From Aegilops tauschii subsp. strangulata (Eukaryota > Streptophyta > Magnoliopsida > Poales > Poaceae): a DNA stretch of 64,000 bases. The stretch covers positions 155,373,148-155,437,147 of the forward strand of contig NC_053040.3 in NCBI RefSeq assembly GCF_002575655.3. Reading direction: 5' to 3'. The notes under the pieces are model-generated. The model ran no database searches. It was given only the letters and a program-made list of their open reading frames with translations, and was not told the origin of the DNA. Made by a program: the position numbers and the translations under genes. The stretch's first letter is position 1. The number at the start of each line of letters is the position of its first letter. Shown one piece after another: positions 41,999 to 54,800 of the stretch.

Positions 41999-43209
41999 TG
42001 TCGGAGTAAATGGCCACGGGTAGCCTAACCGACTCCCCTGGCTCTTCAAAAAACTATCAAGCCATTCAAGCCTTCAAGCATACAAAGCATAGGGCCGCCT
42101 TCCCCCGACCGGCTGTCCCCAGGGCCGACTCCCAGAAGGCGACCCAACCTCAGAAATCTCCCCCAAGGAAGATACGAGATAGCCGACTCCAGGAAGCCGG
42201 CCCCAAGAGGACCGACTCCCAGAAGCTGGCCATGAAGAAAGACAACTCCCAGCAGCCGGCCATGAAGAAAGCCGGCTCCTGGGAGCCGGCCAGGACTGCG
42301 CCTACTAAAACTGTACCCACATAACGGCGATACGATGGGGCATGACCGCAGTACCACCCGCTACCCCCAAATCCCGGAACGGGCATGGCCACAAGGCGCC
42401 GTACAGGCCAGCCATCTCCTGTCCAGCGCGGCACTATAGCCGTGCTGGCCTTGATGTCACCCACGACAGGTGCCAGTACGGCCCGCAGGCGGCGGGCCCC
42501 ATTTGCCAGAGAGACGTCAGAAGGCGGCCTGGCCTCCTCTAGTCGGCCAGGGGTGTGGCCGGCTCCCAATAGCCGGCTACCTCCCTCCCTAGAAACACAT
42601 GCCTCATTAAGAAGACAAGACGAGGTAAGGCTACACTGAGAGCTCGCGAGGCGGCGGCACTGTAGCCACGCTTACCTCGACAAAGCCCTCGTCATCAGAG
42701 GCGAGGCGACAGTAACCAGCAGCCGACAAAGCCCCCAAGCGGTGGGGCCGGCCTGCCGGCCAAGAGGCCGACAGCCGGCGGGCCCCACTGACCGGCGGAG
42801 AAGCCGGCCAACATAGACGCTAACGGCTGGGACCCGCGCCCAGCCGGATTACCATTGTACCCCTGGGGGGTAGGTCTATATAAACCCCCCGGGACACCCA
42901 TGCAAAGGGTTGGTCTAATAGAGTTTCACACACCACATAGAGAGAAAAGGAGAGCTAGCCTTGCCCTTCTTCTTCCTCTAGCTAGACAGCTCAAGGAGCA
43001 CTTGTAGCTACTTGTGATTATCTAGTGATCATGCGGAGACCCCGCAGAGCAGGACTAGGGGTGTTATCTCCAAGGAGAGCCCCGAACCTGGGTAAGATCC
43101 GCCGGCGTGCATGTCTTCGCCTCATCCCGTTTCCAGGCACCGGCGACGTCTTACTGGCTCCCACAATGATAAGCCACCCGTTGGCGTATGTCGCACCTAC
43201 CACCCAACA
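41999..43209 (+). repeat. Gypsy-A 3' LTR
   Basis: Starts TGTCGGAG and ends CACCCAACA (one substitution from CCGACA). TATA at 42877-42884. CTTAC follows. Confidence 0.95.
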
Positions 43210-43214
43210 CTTAC
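43210..43214. repeat. TSD CTTAC, right copy (Gypsy-A)
   Basis: Matches 29262-29266. Confidence 0.97.
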
Positions 43215-43571
43215 TCAATTTCACTCCTTGTAACACAGGCAAGAACTATTTCTTTGACTGTTCCATTTTGAACTACTTCAAAATCTTGTCAAGGTATGTA
43301 GTCATTGAAAAAACTTATCAAGCGTCTTGATCTATCTCTATAGATCTTGATGCTCAATATGTAAGCAGCTTCACCGAGGTCGTTCTTTGAAAAACTCCTT
43401 TCAAAAACTCCTTTATCCTTTCCAGAAAATTCTGCATTATTTCCAATCAACAATATGTCATTCACATATACTTATCAGAAATGCTGTAGTGTTCCCACTC
43501 ACTTTCTTGTAAATACAGGCTTCACCGCAAGTCTGTATAAAACAATCTGCTTTGATCAACTCATCAAAGCG
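43215..43571 (-). pseudogene. Angela-type RT segment between the two Gypsy elements
   Basis: Minus strand: CGEACIYKKVSGNTTAFLIS and, one frame on, the catalytic box read as YVNDILL where Copia RT has YVDD. One extra base lies just before the box. Both the Asp-to-Asn change and the frameshift would kill the enzyme. The segment includes the AAGCG at 43567-43571. Confidence 0.82.
43567..43571. repeat. TSD AAGCG, left copy (Gypsy-B)
   Basis: Identical to 57507-57511. Confidence 0.97.
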
Positions 43572-44713
43572 TGTCGGAGTAAATGGCCATGGGTAGCCTA
43601 ACCAACTCCCCCTGGCTCTTCGAAAAATTATCAGGCCAATCGAGCCTTCAAGCATCCAGAGCATGGCGCCGCCTTCCTCTGGCCTGAAGAAAGCTATGAG
43701 ATGGCCGACTCCAGGAAGCCGGCCCCAAGAGTACCGACTCCCAGAAGCCGGCCATGAAGAGGGCCGACTCCCAGAAGCCGGCCAAGACTACACCCACCAG
43801 GGTTGCACCCACATAACGGTGATAAGACGGGGCGTGGCCGCAGTACAACCCACTACCCCTGAATCCCGGAACATGCATGGCCACAGGGCGCCGTACGGGT
43901 CAGCCATCCCCCGTCCGGCGCGGCACTGTAGCCATGTTGACCTCGACGTCACCCACGACAGGCGCCAGTACGGCCCGCGGGTGGCGGGCCCCTTTAGCCG
44001 GAGAGACGCTCGAAGGCGGCCCGGCCTCCCCTAGTCGGCCTGGGGCGTAGCCGGCTCCCAATAGCCAGCTACCTCCCTCCCTCGAAACATGTGCATCATT
44101 AAGGGGACGAGGTGAGGCTACAGTGAGAGCCCGCAAGGCGGCGGCACTATAGCCACGCTTACCTCGACAAAGCCCTCGTCAACAGGGGCGTGGCAACAGT
44201 AACCAGCCGCCGACAAGGCTCCCAGGCGGTGGGGCCAGCCTGTCGGCCAAGAGGCCGGCAGCCGGCGTGACCCACCAGTTGGCGGGCCCCAATGGCCGGC
44301 GGAGAAGCCGACGAGCACATACACTGACGGCTGGGACCCGCGCCCAGCCGGATTACCATTGTACCCCTGGGGGGTAGGCCTATATAAATCCCCCGGGACA
44401 CCCATGCAAAGGGTTGAGCTCATAGAGTTTTACACACCACATAAAGAGAAAAGGAGAGCTAGCCTTGCCCTTCTTCTTCCCCTAGCCAAACAGCTCAAGG
44501 AGCACTTGTAGCTACTTGTGTTGATCTAGTGATCATGCGGAGACCCCGCAGAGCAGGACTAGGGGTATTATCTCCACGGAGAGCCCCGAACCTGGGTAAG
44601 ATTTGCCGGCGTGCATGTCTTCGACTCATCCCGTTTCCAGGCACCGGCGATGTCTTACTGGCTCCCACAATGATAAGCCACCCATTGGCATATGTCGCAC
44701 CTACCACCCGACA
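43572..44713 (+). repeat. Gypsy-B 5' LTR
   Basis: TGTCGGAG...CACCCGACA, TATA at 44381-44388. It lacks 56 bp present in its 3' LTR, at about 43683, which accounts for the whole length difference. Confidence 0.95.
44381..44388 (+). promoter_or_regulatory. TATA box, Gypsy-B 5' LTR
   Basis: TATATAAA, same context as in Gypsy-A. Confidence 0.75.
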
Positions 44714-47023
44714 TTTGGCACCCACCGTGGGGCCAGTTGCACCGTCGTCCGGAGACCTGTTCATGACGGGAACCCTTTTCCTCCCCTGTGAGCATAGTCA
44801 GCCCGCTACGCCCAATGGCGCTTGCCCTGACGCGCTGCAAGGCGTCAACGACGCCTACGCGGCGAGCTGCCTCGCCGACCTTCTTGGCGAGACTCGCATC
44901 TCCGACGAGCCCGCGTCCGACGCGGGCATAGACTACCCCGAGAGCCGCCTCGTCAGCCTCCTCGACCAGCTTCACGTCTCCAGCGAGCTTGCTGTGGACT
45001 TGGAGTCGGTCTGCTCCACCGACCCGATGCTTGTTGACTCCGACACGGCATCGCTTGACGCCTTCCCCACCGACGTGGTAATCATCGACGACCCTCTCCC
45101 TCGAGCCGACAGTGGCAGAAGCGCTGTCACTAAGGTGCTAGTCATCAGCCACGGCGCCATCTCGGGCGAGAACGCCCACGACGCCCTACAAGCGGCGCTG
45201 CACGACTTGTCCGTCCCCATCCCGGCCGATGCCGATGCCGAGACTCTGCAGGCACGCCGCCTCGCCCTCATCGCGAAGGGCCAGAAGATAGCATCCATGA
45301 GACGCCTCACTGAGGCTCACCAGCGCGAAGTCGACCGCGCCGCCTTTGGTACGCCGCCTCCTGGCGGGCCGAGCCGAGCCGCCACGCGTGGAAGCGCGGC
45401 GCGGCCATCCCCAGCATGCTGGGAGCAGACCGCCCAGTCTACGCCACGCCACTCGAGAACCTCCGCGCCGCTCAGACGGCCGCAGAAGAGCTGAACAGGC
45501 TGGGGTTGATGAGCTCCCCTACATGACTAGACGCATCCAGCAGCTGATCGACGCGGCCGCAGAACGGCACGAAGCCGGCGCCCGCGCTGAGAGCCCTCCC
45601 CCACGCCGAGAACACGCCACGACATCCCGGATGCCGACTACAAGCGGCGCCCGCGCAAGGAAAGACAAGGAGCCGGCTGCTAGCCGTACCCGGACTCGGG
45701 TCACCATCGAGCGCGACGCAGAAGGCCGCCCCCGAGCAGTGGAACGACAAGGCAATCCGCCTCCCCCCCGCCTCGTGGGGAGAGATATCCCACCCCGCCG
45801 CCTGTCACGCGTCCGACTCTCGGTGGCTGACTAGGCCACCTCGAAGGAGTCGGCGAGAATGATGCCCACCACCGGATCGACCGCCTAGCGCGATCACTGG
45901 CACTAGAAGAAGAAGATGATGTCGGCCCGCCTTGCTTTGGCCCCCGCATCCGCGACAAGCCCTTCCCCAAAGGATTCTCACTCCCCAGAGACACGCCAAA
46001 ATACAACGGCTCCGTGAAGCCGGAAGATTGGCTGATCGACTACTCTACTGCAGTCAGCATAGCAAACGGCAACAGGCGCGTTGCCGTGAAGTACGTCCCT
46101 CTCATGCTTCAAGGCACGGCACGCACCTGGCTGAATAGCCTCAAGCCCTACAGCGGCAACAGCTGGCTAGACTTCATGGAAGTCTTCATCCGCAACTTCA
46201 CCATCACATACAAGCGGCCTCCCAAGCCCCGCCAGCTCTCCTTATGCGTCCAAGGGCCCAGCGAATCAACTCGCGACTACCTCACGCGTTGGGCCGAGCT
46301 CCGCAACTCCTGCGAGGGGGTGCACGAGGTTCAAGCCATAGAATACTTCACCGCCGGGTGCCGAGAGGGCACCCTCCTCAAGCACCAACTCCTCTGCGAT
46401 GAGCCGACTACCCTCGATGAGCTGCTGATCATAGCAAACAAGTACGCCACGGCCGACTCCTCGATGAAGACCGAGCTCCGAGTGGACGCCTCTGGAAAGG
46501 TGCTCGCTCCGGCTCCGAAGACGCCGGCTGGTGACTCCAACCGACGCCCCTACCAGAACGACCACAAGCGCAAGGCCCCTATGCCGCCTTCCACCAGTCG
46601 GCAGGTGGCCACCGTCGAAGACGAGCAGCCCGAAGAACGGCCCGCTCCCAAGAAGAAGGGCGGCAGGCCGGCTTGGCAGCCGGCCTTCTCCTACAAGCAA
46701 ACTCTCGATGCCCCCAGCAAGTTTCACAGCGGCGCGAAGCCATCCAACCACATGACCCGGAAATGCCACTGGCTCACGCGGATCTCCAAGGGCGAGGGGC
46801 TGGTGCCGCCTCCGCCTCCTGGCCCGCCGCCTCCAGCCCCTCAACAGCTGGCTGTTCGACTAGCAGTCGGAGCCATTCAGGATGAGTTCCCAGATGAGCA
46901 CGCCGCCTACGTTGTCTTCACGAGCCAGATTGAAGATAAGCGCAGTCGGCGCCGACGGCACCAAGAAGTCAACGTGGTCGCCTCCAGCAACCCCGAGTTC
47001 ATGCATTGGTCCGAAAGGCCTAT
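44535..47023 (+). pseudogene. Gypsy-B gag, with frameshifts
   Basis: As in Gypsy-A the frame is open from the LTR ATG (44535) through the PBS. It is lost near 45390 and again near 45480 and 45780. From 46014 one frame holds WLIDYSTAVSIANGNRRVAV, WLNSLKPYSGNSWLDFMEVF and RPPKPRQLSLCVQGPSESTR, then the zinc-binding-like FHSGAKPSNHMTRKC, and runs on into the protease without a stop. The gag core is therefore better kept than in A, the N-terminal part worse. Confidence 0.85.
44716..44733 (+). promoter_or_regulatory. Gypsy-B primer binding site
   Basis: TGGCACCCACCGTGGGGC; one base differs from Gypsy-A (TGGCGCCC). Confidence 0.6.
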
Positions 47024-47723
47024 CAGCTGGAGCCGGGCCGATCACCCAGAGGTGATGCCATCTCCCGGCTCCTACGCACTGGTGTTGGACGTCACCCTCG
47101 CGACGGAAAGGCGAGCTGCCCGTTTCTCCCGCGTGCTGATTGATGGTGGAAGCAGCATCAACATACTGTACCGCGACACCATGGAGAAGTTGAACCTCAA
47201 GGCGAAGCAGCTCATGCCAAGCCGGACCGTGTTCCATGCCATCGTACCCGGCCTGTCCTGTTCCCCAATCGTCAAGATCAAGATGGATGTTCTCTTCGGA
47301 GACAAGGATCATTTTCGCCGAGAAGCGATCTGGTTTGAAGTGGTGGATCTAGAAAGCCCTTACCACACCTGGCTTGGCCGACCTGCCCTGGCCAAGTTCT
47401 GGGCTATGCCCCACTACGCCTACCTCAAGATGAAGATGCCGAGTTCAAAGGGGATCATCACTATAGCCGGAGACTACAAGAAGTCCATCAAGTGTGCTGC
47501 AGCCAGCAGCCGACTGGCCGAGTCCCTCGTGTTTGCTGAAGAGAAAAAGATGCTGGACCGAGTCGTGGCCATGGCCGGCAAGCAGCCGGTCCTGTCCCCC
47601 AACCCCAAGGAATATGATGCTCAGGACTCCTTCCAGCCGGCCAAGGAGACAAAGAAGATACCTATGGACCCGGAGAACCCAGAGAGGTTTGCTGTCATTG
47701 GTGCAAACCTAGACAGTAAATAG
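47024..47723 (+). CDS. Gypsy-B aspartic protease
   Basis: Same frame as the gag core (46014-47723). RVLIDGGSSINILYRDTMEK is the active site. The domain is followed by KMKMPSSKGIITIAGDYKKS and ends FAVIGANLDSK-TAG at 47721-47723, the same stop as in Gypsy-A. Confidence 0.82.
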
Positions 47724-49127
47724 GAAGGCGAGCTCGTCGACTTCCTCCGTGAGAATCGGGACATCTTTGCATGGTCCCCAAAGGACATGCCGGGTGTTCC
47801 GAAGGATTTCGCCGAGCACAAGCTACACGTCCGAGCGGACGCGAAACCAGTAAAGCAACCTCTCCGCCGACTATCGGAGGAGAAGAGAAGGATCGTATGA
47901 GAAGAGATAGCCCGGCTCCTGGCCGCCGGCTTCATTATGGAGGTGTTTTTTCCAGAGTGGCTTGCCAACCCGGTCTTGGTGTTGAAAAAGAACAACAAAT
48001 GGCGTATGTGTATAGATTACACCAGCCTCAACAAAGCCTGCCCCAAAGATCCGTTTGCCCTACCACGGATCGATCAAGTGATAGACTCCATAGCCGGATG
48101 CGAGCTGTTGAGTTTCTTGGATGCTTACTCAGGATACCACCAGATCAAGTTGAACCCAGCCGACCGCCTGAAGACCGCCTTCATCACACCATTCGGAGCT
48201 TTCTGCTACCTGACTATGACATTCGGCTTGAGAAATGCCGGTGCCGCTTTTCAGCGTTGCATGCAGAAATGCCTCCTCAGGCAACTCGGCAGAAATGCCC
48301 GCGTCTATGTAGACGATATTGTGGTGAAGACGGAGAAGCGCGGCACCCTGCTGGAAGACCTCAGAGAAACATTTGCCTACTTGCGCCGATTCCAGATCAA
48401 GCTCAACCCCGAGAAATGCGTGTTCGGAGTACCAGCCGGCCAGCTTCTAGGCTTTTTGGTCTCCGAACGCGGCATTGAGTGCAACCCTGTGAAGATCAAG
48501 GCCATAGAGAGAATGGAGATTCCCACCAAGTTGCGAGACGTTCACAAGTTTACCGGGTGCCTGGCCTCCCTAAACCGCTTTATCAGCCGGCTAGGGGAGA
48601 AGGCTCTCCCCCTGTACCGACTCATGAAGAAGTCCACCCACTTCGAGTGGAACGACCAAGCAGACCAAGCTTTTCACGAGTTGAAGAAGATGCTGACCAC
48701 GCCGCCTGTCTTGGCGGCGCCGACAGAGAAAGAGCCCATGCTCCTTTACATTGCTGCGACTAGTCGAGTGGTCAGTACAGTCATCGTGGTCCAGCGCCCA
48801 GAAGAAGGCCGAGCTCAGTTAGTCCAGAGGCTAGTATATTATTTAAGCGAAGTGCTGTCCACCTCGAAGCAAAACTACCCGCATTACCAGAAGATGTGCT
48901 ATGGAGTGTACTTCGCCGCCAAGAAGCTGAAGCCCTACTTTCAAGAGCATCCCATCACGGTCGTCTGCACCGCCCCGCTTGCCGAGATCATAGGCATCCG
49001 GGATGCATCCGGCCGGGTGGCTAAGTGGGCCATTGCGCTGGCTCCTTACACGATCTTCTACCAGCCCCGCACCGCCATCAAGTCCCAAGCATTGGCTGAC
49101 TTCCTTGTCGACTGGGCCGAGACCTAG
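47724..49127 (+). pseudogene. Gypsy-B reverse transcriptase and first RNase H-like region
   Basis: After the shared TAG the frame continues as EGELVDFLRENRDIFAW, then has a TGA at 47898-47900 (Gypsy-A has GGA). From 47937 to 49127 one 396-codon frame contains RMCIDYTSLNKACPKDPFAL, SFLDAYSGYHQIKLNPADRL, YVDDIVVKTEKRGTLLEDL, FTGCLASLNRFISRLGEKAL and the RNase H-like part. It ends at TAG 49125-49127 where Gypsy-A has CAG (Gln). RT motifs are intact. Confidence 0.88.
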
Positions 49128-49860
49128 TACCTACCGCCGGCTCCCGACTCCACTCATTGGCGGATGCACTTCGACGGATCCAAGATGCGCACCGGCTTGG
49201 GAGCCGGCATCGTCCTCACCTCTCCCAAGGGTGACAAGCTCAGATACACATTGCAAATCCATTTTGCCGCCTCCAACAATGTGGCTGAGTACGAGGCGCT
49301 CATACACGGGCTCCGGCTAGCCAAAGAGCTCGGCATACGCCGGATCCTGTGTTATGGCGACTTGGATTTGGTGGTCCAGCAGTCATCTGGCGACTGGGAC
49401 GCCAAGGACGCAAACATGGCGAGCTATCGATTCCTTGTCCAGCAAATCAGCGGATACTTTGAAGGGTGCGAGTTCCTCCACGTGTCACGGGCCGACAACG
49501 AGCAAGCAGTTGCCCTGGCACGGATCGGCTCTACCCGACAAGCTATACCAACCGGCGTCTCTCTCCAGTGCCTCCTCAAACCGTCTGTCAAGCCGTCTCC
49601 AGAATCGGACTCTATCTTCGTACCGCCTGCCCCTGATGCAGTCGGATCCAACTGGGGGAACCCAGCAGGCGGCTCGAGGACTTCGACAAGCGGCCCGGGG
49701 ACTGCCATAGTCGCACCCAGCTCGGGGTCTTCAGAACCCGGCCCGGGGACTACCGCAGTCGGCCCGGGGACTGCAGCAATCGAGCCGGGGACTGCACCGA
49801 CACAACAGGCGGTGGCCGACTCCAACTCTTCACCACCCAACCCACCCACCCGGGTCACAG
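49128..49860 (+). CDS. Gypsy-B archaeal-like RNase H and repeat linker
   Basis: First part of a 568-codon frame (49164-50870). MHFDGSKMRTGLGAGIVL, NNVAEYEALIHGLRLAKEL and CYGDLDLVVQQ keep three catalytic residues. The last site reads NEQAVALARIG where Gypsy-A has NDQADDLARIG, so the fourth Asp is Val. A linker with GPGTTAVGPGTAAIEPGTAP follows (coding minisatellite, 49735-49805). Confidence 0.8.
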
Positions 49861-51163
49861 TAGCCGTACTGACAACAGAAGAAGTCACAGCTCCATCATG
49901 GGCCCAGCCCATCCTCAACTTCCTAGTAAACAGAGAGCTGCCGACTGATGAGATCTCGGCAAGACTAGGTCAACGCCGAGCCGGAGCATACGCAATAATA
50001 AAAAGAGAACTTGTTAAGCGTAGCGTCACTGGAGTCTTCCAGCGCTGGGTCGAGCCAGAGAAGGGCATAGCAATCCTCAAGGATATCCACCAAGGCGAAT
50101 GCGGCCACCACGCGGCCTCAAGATCACTTGTCGCCAAAGCTTTCCTCCATGGTTTCTTCTGGCCAACTGCTTTGAAAGACGCCAAGGAATTAGTCAAATG
50201 CTGCAAAGGATGCCAAGTCTTCAGCTCCAAGCAACACCTGCCGGCTTCTGCACTCAAGACCATCCCCCTCACCTGGCCCTTTGCCGTTTGGGGGCTGGAC
50301 ATGGTGGGCCCATTCAAGACAGCCCGCGGCGGCATGACACATCTGCTTGTCGCCGTGGACAAATTCACCAGGTGGATTGAAGCGAAGCCAATCAAGAAGC
50401 TGAACGGGCCGACTGCCGTGACATTCATCGCAGACATCACTACTCGGTATGGTATACCATACAGCATCATCACCGACAACGACACGAATTTTGCCAAGGG
50501 AGCACTGTCGCATTTCTGCGCGACACAGGGCATCCGACTGGACTTAGCGTCCGTTGCCCACCCGCAGTCAAACGGCCAGGTCGAGCGAGCAAACGGCCTC
50601 ATCCTCTCCGGCATCAAGCCCCGACTGGTCGTACCACTGGAGCGTTCGGCCGGCTGCTGGCTCGATGAGCTGCCGGCTATCCTCTGGAGTCTGCGTACTA
50701 CCCCGAACAAGTCAACCGGCTTCACTCCTTTCTTCCTTGTATATGGTGCCGAGGCTGTCATCCCAACTGCGTCGAGTTCGACTCGCCTCGGGTCACCATG
50801 TACACGGAGGCGGAGGCCAAGGATGCGCGAGAAGACGGTGTCAACTTGCTGGAAGAAGGCCGGCTGCTAGCACTCAGCCGGTCCGCCATCTACCAGCAGG
50901 GTTTGCGCCGTTACCACAACCGGAAGGTCAAGCCAAGATCCTTCCAAGAGGGCGATCTTGTGCTCCGGCTGATCCAGCGAATAGCCGGCCATCACAAGCT
51001 CTCGGCCCCTTGGGAAGGCCCTTTCGTCATCAGCAAGGCCCTAGGCAACGACTCCTACTACCTGATCGACGCACAGAAGCCGAGGGCATGCAAGAGGGAT
51101 GATTCCGGCAAGGAGTCGGAACGACCATGGAACGCCAATCTCCTGAGAAGATTTTACAGTTAA
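49861..51163 (+). pseudogene. Gypsy-B integrase
   Basis: H2C2 finger intact (HQGECGHHAASRSLVAK, then CCKGC). DDE core LDMVGPFKTARGG, ITDNDTNFAKG, SNGQVERANG, then LDELPAILWSLRTTPNKSTG. A 2-base loss near 50769 breaks the frame; the C-terminal part continues at 50798-51163 with FQEGDLVLRLIQR, WEGPFVISKAL and NLLRRFYS. Only this one break separates it from a full-length integrase. Confidence 0.88.
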
Positions 51164-51886
51164 AAGCAGTATGTATCATGCTACCTTTTTGTATTAAGTA
51201 CAAGACAATGGGCCCCCCGAGGCGCACTCGGGGACTGCCCTCCTTTATCTGTGAATGACGAGTGTCATACCCATGAATGTACTATTACATTTGATTCTCT
51301 ATCTGGAACCGGGTTCGACTAGTCGGCCCGGGGACTGGCCGCCTTGAGTTATATTAGAAGTTCTACCTGAAGTCAGACAAGTAGTGTGCCAACACCCGAG
51401 CCCTCTCTTGTCATAAGTCGCAGCTCGAAGAACCGACTGTCCGACTGGCAAGAGCCAAAGGCAGGAAAAGATGCCCACACAAAAAATGGCTAAGGACTAA
51501 CGAACTTATATAACACAAGCCGGCCTCCCACCACGCCTACCGACTGTCAGAACAGCCGGCTGGCCGGTTTCCCTGTCACTTCGCTACAATCCAAGAAAGC
51601 TAGAGTACTTGCCCTCCCAACCGGCCAAGCACTTCTCCAGCCACAGACTGCAGAGCAGCTGTCCGTCCAGGAAGGCAACAACCAAGGGAGGGCGGCAAAG
51701 GAAACAGCCAAAGGATGAAAAGCAAGAACAATGGAAAGCCAAACACATGCATGATTATATTTACACATAAGGCCTTCAACAGGCCGACAGTCAATATAGT
51801 TTGAATACACCCCAGTGGGTGGAACTGCGCAAACTTAACAAAATATTGTTCAAAGAGTAATAAAACAGGAAGGTAAAGGCGGCAGA
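51164..51886. other. Gypsy-B post-pol spacer
   Basis: Same content as 36901-37616. CGGGGACTGCC at about 51230 and CGGCCCGGGGACTGG at 51325. No gene. Confidence 0.5.
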
Positions 51887-54800
51887 TTAGGCCAAGGGCA
51901 CAGCAGGGGAGCCGGGCTGGTCAGTGGAGACGGCAGCGCCGGCTGGAGGAGTGGCCGGCTGGCGAGTCTCGGCTTGATCAGTGCCGGCTGCAGGCGGTGC
52001 GCTCGCACGCGCCTTGTTGCTGGAGGCACGGTCAAGCTGAGGCTGGCCGGCTGCTCCACCATCTGGCACGGCGTCTTCACCCTCCTCCTCCTCCTCGCCC
52101 TCGCCGTTGGAGTCGATCTCCTCCGCCGAGTCCTTACCATCTGCTGGGTTCAGCCCGAACCACTCCTCCAGCTAGGCAACGCCGTTATCATCCACCTCAG
52201 GAGCAAAGGCGCTGGTATCGGTGTAGTCGGCGATCGCCGAGGCACGCTGGATGATAGCCGGCCGCGCCGGCTCCAGCTCCGTGTCGGCCTCCTGCCGCCA
52301 GGTGGCCAGCTGGTCCAAGCTCAGCTCAGGATACCAAGCTTTGACGAACTCCAGCGCCCGCCTGGCGCCTGACCGAGCTGTAGAAGCCTTCAAGGCCTCG
52401 AAGCGGCCGGCCGCCACCTCCAGCCAATCGGCAGTCCGACTGGGGGTGCGGGGAATCACCTCGCCGGGCCAGAGAGCGGCCAGCACCTGTGCCCCAACAC
52501 GCTGAAGCCGACGGAGCATGCGGTGAGCCGGTTGGAGGCAGGCTTGAATCGCCAGGAGCTATTCCTCAATCGACCGGCGAGCGTTCGACGCGATCTCAGC
52601 GCCAGCCTGCCTTTGCGCCTCGCGGTGGGCCTCGACGACCTGGTTGGCGGCAGTAGAGTAGCCAGGGAAGTACTCTGCACAAGAAAGAAAGAGAAAGAAG
52701 AGAAAAATACCAAGTTAGAGAGTGAACCAAACGGCAAGCGGCAAGCAAGGAACGAAGAAGAGGGCGGCCTACCGTCAACCAAGTCTTCGATCTGGCCATA
52801 GCCGTTGATCAACGACTACCTCGCCTCGGCCCAGCTCGCCGCCTCGGTCTCATATTCGGCTTGGAGGGCGGCCTCGCTATCCTGCACCGCCTTCAGGGCC
52901 GCCTTGTGGCTCTCCTCCTGGTCGGCCAGCTTCTTGACCAGGCGATCACGCTCCTGAGCCAAGGTGTCGAACTCGGCTTCCTTAGCGCGAAGGGCGGCCT
53001 GGGTCCCACCTAGCTGCTCCCTCAGTTTGGCATTGGCCACTGCAGATATGGCAGAGAAGAAAAGAGCAATAAGAAAGAAGTCATCAAGAAAGATCCGACC
53101 CGACTGCTCAGTAGTCGGCCCGAATCTCGGGGACTACACCCAGTGGGTGCGCTGGCGCGCCCCCACGTGAGATAAAAGATGAAGCACTTACCCCGGCTCT
53201 CAGATAGATCAGCATTCTTCTGGGTCAGCTCCCGAGCCTGGGAGTTGAAGGCAGCCGCACGGAGGTTGTGGTTGTCCTGCAAGTCGGACAGAGAAGCGAA
53301 TGAGAACAAGATAGCAAACAAAGCCTACTAAGAAGTTCCAAGCCGCCTGCTCAGCAGCCGACTCGGAACTCGGGGACTACACCCAGTGGGTGCGCTGACA
53401 CGCCCCCACGAAAGAAACCAAGGTCAAGAAGCAAAAACGGGAAGACTTACCCGAATGGCCGCCTGTGTCGTGAGGAACTCGTCATTATACTGCCTCAGCA
53501 TTGCGGCCTGGGACTGAAGCCGGTTCCGGACTTCTTGCGCCGCCACATTCACCACGGCCGTCCCACCACCCGGCGTCCACCCCGAGCTGGCGCTGGCCGT
53601 CTCCATGTCCTGGGCCGACGAGCTGGAGCCCGCGGCCTTCTGCGGGTCCGGAGCTGAAGTTGCCTTCCCCGCGCGCTGGCGCGATGGCGACTGGACCACC
53701 AGGTCCGTCCTCACAGCCGGCTCGCCCCCAGCCGATTGCGCAGGCGGCGCGTTAGGCCGGCTGCCTTGGGCCACCCCAGTTGGCGAGGGCGGTGCTGCCT
53801 CCCTTTCCTGGACGACGACGTCGTCCTCCCTCTCCAACCCCGGCAGGTCACCGCCGGCTTCCACCGGCGGGGGCTCCGGGATCTCGGGCGCCATGACACG
53901 CAGGGGGGTGACAAGCAAGGCCCCCTCCGCTGCCGCTGCGGCTGCAGCCTCTGCCTGGGCCTTAGCCGCCGCGTCGGCTCGTGCCTTCGCCGACTCCTCC
54001 GCCCCCTCCTGCGCCGCCTTGGCGGCAGCCGCCCTCAGCTCTTCCGCCTCCCGCTCCTCCCGCGCCTCCCGCGTTGCTCTGTCGCCGCTTGAAGCTCGGC
54101 GCGGGGGTCCACACGGCGGGTGCTCCCGGATCCTCCCGGCGTTCCAACCACGGAGGCGGCAGCAACCCGCTCAGGAGAAAGCGGAGCCCTGATTTTTGAG
54201 ACAAGACAAGGATTCAGAAATCGACAAGAAAAGAAGAATATGCAAGAGAATCTACACTTACGCCGAAACCGTTTGCGGCTGCTTCACCACCTTGCGGAAG
54301 TGGGCCGCCTTCGCGGCCGCCTCATCCCATCTGGTCGCCGCCGCCCCGCCCTTGGGCGTCTTCGGCCGACTGCCGAACAAGCCCGACGTGGCCCGGCGCT
54401 TCTGCACGCCGCCCCGAGCAGGCGGCGCGGCGGAGGAACCCGCGCCATGGTCGGACGCCGGCTGGCGGTGTGGGACGATTTCCGCCTCGTCGTCATCCGG
54501 CTAGTCGTCGAAGCTGGCTCCAAGCCCGGAGCCGCCTACGTCGCCGCCTGCTTCGCCGCCTCCCGCCTCGGTGTTGTCATCCATGGCGGCCGCCCCCAAG
54601 CTGGGGTCCTCCAAGTCATGCTCTGCCCGGTCGGGGAGAAATCGGCGATCCGCCCCCGCTATCCCGGCCGCAGGTCGAAGGAGAGGGCTCTGCCAAGACG
54701 TGCCGACTGGTCAGAGTCGGCCAGGAAAAACTTGGTGACAAAACTAAAAGAAGAAATGATAAAGAAAGCATACCGTACGCGGGGGATGAGCACGGGAGTA

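Larger units (their letters stand above)
29267..43209 (+). mobile_element. Gypsy-A: complete Tat-type Gypsy retrotransposon
   Basis: 13,943 bp with LTRs of 1,229 and 1,211 bp, a CTTAC duplication, and the order gag, protease, RT, RNase H, archaeal-like RNase H, integrase, then about 5.1 kb with an antisense spliced gene. It shares all parts with Gypsy-B. Pol is broken at several places, so it is not autonomous now. Confidence 0.96.
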
